Origin: Bacteroidales bacterium
GTDB taxonomy: Bacteria > Bacteroidota > Bacteroidia > Bacteroidales > UBA932
Assembly (NCBI GenBank): GCA_017469845.1
Contig: JAFUFP010000004.1
Location: 29,139-93,138, forward strand
Reading direction: 5' to 3'
Length of the DNA stretch: 64,000 nt
The translations under genes were made by a program, and so were the position numbers. Below are positions 63,899 to 64,000 of the stretch, piece by piece; the first letter of the stretch is position 1; each line of letters begins with the position of its first letter. The notes below the pieces were generated by a model. That model did no database searches, had not been told where the DNA came from, and saw only the letters and a program-made list of their open reading frames with translations.

Positions 63899-63964
63899 TA
63901 ATGCTGAGAAGCCATTTTTTCGTCAGTTTTGAAAAATAAGGTCTCGCGCGCGCATGAGAGAGGC

Positions 63965-64000
63965 CTAGTCAGTTTCAATGACGGGATCGAACAGAGAAGG
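63965..64000 (-). pseudogene. C-terminal tail of a possible gene running off the window
   Basis: On the minus strand the frame PSLFDPVIETD ends with TAG at 63965-63967. A hairpin-like TCTC-GCGCGC-GAGA and a TTATTTTT run follow at about 63936-63955. This looks like the end and terminator of a gene lying beyond the window. Confidence 0.35.

Overview
The window is a stretch of a Bacteroidales-type (Bacteroidota) chromosome of moderately high GC. The evidence is the gene content and the promoters. Genes include GldH-family and RicT genes, SusC/Oar-like TonB receptors, DUF4249, BACON and DUF1573 lipoproteins, two GH92 mannosidases and a U32 peptidase. Nearly every transcription-unit start carries the Bacteroidota promoter form TTTG - about 19 nt - TAnnTTTG. 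I saw no rRNA, tRNA, tmRNA or CRISPR array; this was by eye only.

Layout. 1-4146: 3' part of an RND efflux pump, a PII-like protein, thioredoxin and an outer-membrane barrel. 4167-10944: a housekeeping operon (LOG protein, long-chain prenyl synthase, a reduced DNA polymerase III delta prime, RicT, GldH, TrmB), then miaA facing it and smpB. 10965-16540: an AT-richer four-gene island enclosed by two copies of the smpB 3' end/terminator. 16603-18206: metK with a SAM-II-like riboswitch, leader terminator and strong promoter. 18383-28590: an Oar-like receptor, a BACON/OB-fold-like repeat lipoprotein, an M3 peptidase and two predicted exported nucleases/phosphoesterases. 28738-38846: a glycan-degradation locus (GH92-manA on +, GH130-GH92-GH29 and GH2 on -) that fits N-glycan breakdown. 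39081-41598: a His/Cys-rich small protein and a ZnuD-like receptor. 41714-58929: mostly housekeeping (gpmI, rnr, bcp, recO, rdgB, S41 protease, NCS2 permease, U32, prenyl synthase, rsgA, MATE), with a low-GC beta-propeller/DUF1573 pair at 43609-45242. 59112-63926: a serpin-like lipoprotein, an EF-hand membrane protein and a 5'-truncated YwqK-like gene near a broken edge.

The best candidate for an undescribed system is the island at 10965-16540. It encodes a surface lipoprotein with a legumain-like (C13) protease domain, a DUF4249 lipoprotein, a TonB receptor, and a small lipoprotein that repeats only the N-terminal (propeptide-like) domain of the protease. I read it as a proteolysis-and-import module with its own candidate inhibitor or chaperone. 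It appears to have been inserted exactly at the 3' end of smpB, leaving a 37-bp perfect (47-bp imperfect) direct repeat that includes the smpB stop codon and terminator.

Other points of note are the delta prime subunit without its zinc module, the apparent nuclease/OB-fold/receptor cluster, the serpin with a degenerate reactive loop, and the large EF-hand membrane protein. Functions are read from motifs and remembered family features; no database search was run.
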